Under the pieces are notes generated by a model, which searched no databases, was not told where the DNA came from, and saw only the letters and a program-made list of their open reading frames with translations. DNA of 64,000 bases from Chaetoceros tenuissimus (taxonomy: Eukaryota > Bacillariophyta > Thalassiosirophyceae > Chaetocerotales > Chaetocerotaceae), in NCBI GenBank assembly GCA_021927905.1, contig BLLK01000047.1:620001-684000 (forward strand). The letters run 5' to 3'. A program made the translations under genes and the position numbers. Shown here in pieces: positions 63,095 to 64,000 of the stretch (position 1 is the stretch's first letter; each line of letters begins with the position of its first letter).

Positions 63095-64000
63095 TTACAT
63101 TGCATTTCGGTAGACTGATTGAATATGTTTTACAGGCTCTGGCTGGAGCTCAAGCGGAGTACTCAATAAGTCATTAAGCTGACGAGAGGTCACTGTCTCC
63201 ATAGATTGATGATGAGCTCCTTTATATTGGTAAATACCCTTGTTTGATTGTTGCACGTGAGTAACTAAACCGAGGTCTCCAATTGCATCTAACAACTGGT
63301 TCATGTTATCGCCTTTGAATGCATTCTGTAATCCGATAAAGCCTTGTTCGTTGGATGAACAGTTATCTGCAACTGTAGCAGCAAGCTTGATTAATAAGTC
63401 ACTGCTAGTAAATCGATTAGAACTCATCTGAAAGAACTTGGTTGATCGGTAGCTTCCTAATTGCAAAATTTGAAGAGGTAATATCTGGACAAGTTCAGTC
63501 AGCTTCGGTAAAACTGCATCTGTACATCCATTTGATCCTAGTACCAAACGCTTTAAAGGAGGCAATTGGCCCTCATGTTTCAACATGACTTCGCAAAAGT
63601 CCGTAACTCCCTCGTCCCCCAATTTGTTCACATTGAAAAATAATGACTCGAGATGAGGGAACTGAAGAGCCAAAGAAGCAATTAGTTTGCCACTAGTGAT
63701 AGCATTTATGTCCAAATAAAGATGCTTCAGGCCACTTGGTAGACTAGTGCTCTGGGAGAGGTATCCATTCAAAAGGGCCTGAACACCGGTGTCTTCTTGA
63801 CCAGTATTGAATAAATCCAATACTTCAATGTTACTATTAGTACGAAGCATTCTTCCTAGATGATACGATCCAGACTTGATTGGATTCATTTTCAACCACA
63901 CATATCGGACATCTTTATTTTGAGAAAATGCATTAGCAATCGGTTCGATACTAATCTCATCGATAGCGTTACCAGCTAGATAAAATGTTTGAATACCTTT
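63095..64000 (-). CDS. Leucine-rich-repeat protein (RNase-inhibitor type), 5' end outside window
   Basis: The last 301 codons of an LRR protein. Repeats of the RI class follow a 28-residue period: IQTFYLAGNAIDEISIEPIA, VRYVWLKMNPIKSG, IEVLDLFNTGQEDTGVQAL, LKHLYLDINAITSGKL, LESLFFNVNKLGDEGVT and LKRLVLGSNGCTDA. About the last 110 residues are non-repeat. Such proteins usually mediate protein-protein contacts. The frame is open to the window edge; no start is seen. Confidence 0.88.
   Translation of the reverse strand, partial: KGIQTFYLAGNAIDEISIEPIANAFSQNKDVRYVWLKMNPIKSGSYHLGRMLRTNSNIEVLDLFNTGQEDTGVQALLNGYLSQSTSLPSGLKHLYLDINAITSGKLIASLALQFPHLESLFFNVNKLGDEGVTDFCEVMLKHEGQLPPLKRLVLGSNGCTDAVLPKLTELVQILPLQILQLGSYRSTKFFQMSSNRFTSSDLLIKLAATVADNCSSNEQGFIGLQNAFKGDNMNQLLDAIGDLGLVTHVQQSNKGIYQYKGAHHQSMETVTSRQLNDLLSTPLELQPEPVKHIQSVYRNAM

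Noticed and set aside
1-64000. tRNA, rRNA, CRISPR arrays, LTR or other viral elements
   Set aside because: None recognised by eye: no clover-leaf with A/B boxes, no reverse transcriptase, integrase or capsid-like frames, no paired long terminal repeats.

Overview
The window is nuclear DNA from a photosynthetic stramenopile, most likely a diatom. The clues are AT-rich, gene-dense sequence with small GT-AG introns (mostly 70-140 nt), two proteins with signal peptide plus SFSP/AFSP presequences of the kind that route proteins to a secondary plastid, a single-domain CatSper/NaChBac-type cation channel, a gametolysin (M11) protease with Ser/Pro/Thr linkers, a plant-type Fpg glycosylase and a small expanded family of seven-helix receptor-like proteins. 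A centric diatom such as Chaetoceros is plausible, but that genus is an inference. Nothing bacterial, organellar or viral was recognised, and no tRNA, rRNA or CRISPR array.

Region 1 (1-9 kb): a cut-off M20 carboxypeptidase, a TMEM144-type sugar transporter-like protein, a one-domain voltage-gated channel (2 exons), a small four-helix membrane protein, an archaemetzincin and a secreted trypsin-like protease with a 21-nt micro-exon. Region 2 (9-17.1 kb) is the structurally disturbed part: exon-like fragments at 9.0-9.8 kb, an intact alpha-tubulin gene, then inverted and direct partial duplications. The tubulin 3' end, its 3' UTR and the first exons of an orphan coiled-coil gene ('gene X') recur up to three times, and a Cys/His-repeat gene in between is broken. 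Region 3 (17.5-32.5 kb): a secreted M11 metalloprotease, a His-rich nuclear-looking protein, a 7TM receptor-like gene, a nuclear FKBP, a membrane-anchored divergent kinase, a plastid SDR-like protein, a soluble kinase and a COPI-associated-type membrane protein.

Region 4 (32.5-47.7 kb): a recent tandem pair of 7TM genes plus a fourth relative at 46-47.6 kb, a secreted calcineurin-type phosphoesterase, two different phytanoyl-CoA-dioxygenase-like proteins (one secretory, one plastid), a secreted DUF5602-like protein, a PhnP-like metallo-hydrolase, a tail-anchored U-box protein and a lysine-methyltransferase-like protein. Region 5 (48-64 kb): F-box/LRR protein, Fpg/Nei glycosylase, a GBF1/GNOM-type ARF-GEF, a membrane-anchored CmcI-like methyltransferase-fold protein, a DeSI/PPPDE peptidase, xylulokinase, an ABCG half-transporter and a cut-off LRR protein.

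The genes do not form one pathway; this is an ordinary eukaryotic mixture. Three groupings stand out: the four related 7TM genes, the tubulin/gene X rearrangement, and palindromic TGACGTCA (CRE-type) sites in several promoters. Three otherwise intact-looking genes carry one reading-frame disruption each (near 26.84, 40.31 and 47.62 kb); allele variation or assembly error are the simplest explanations.
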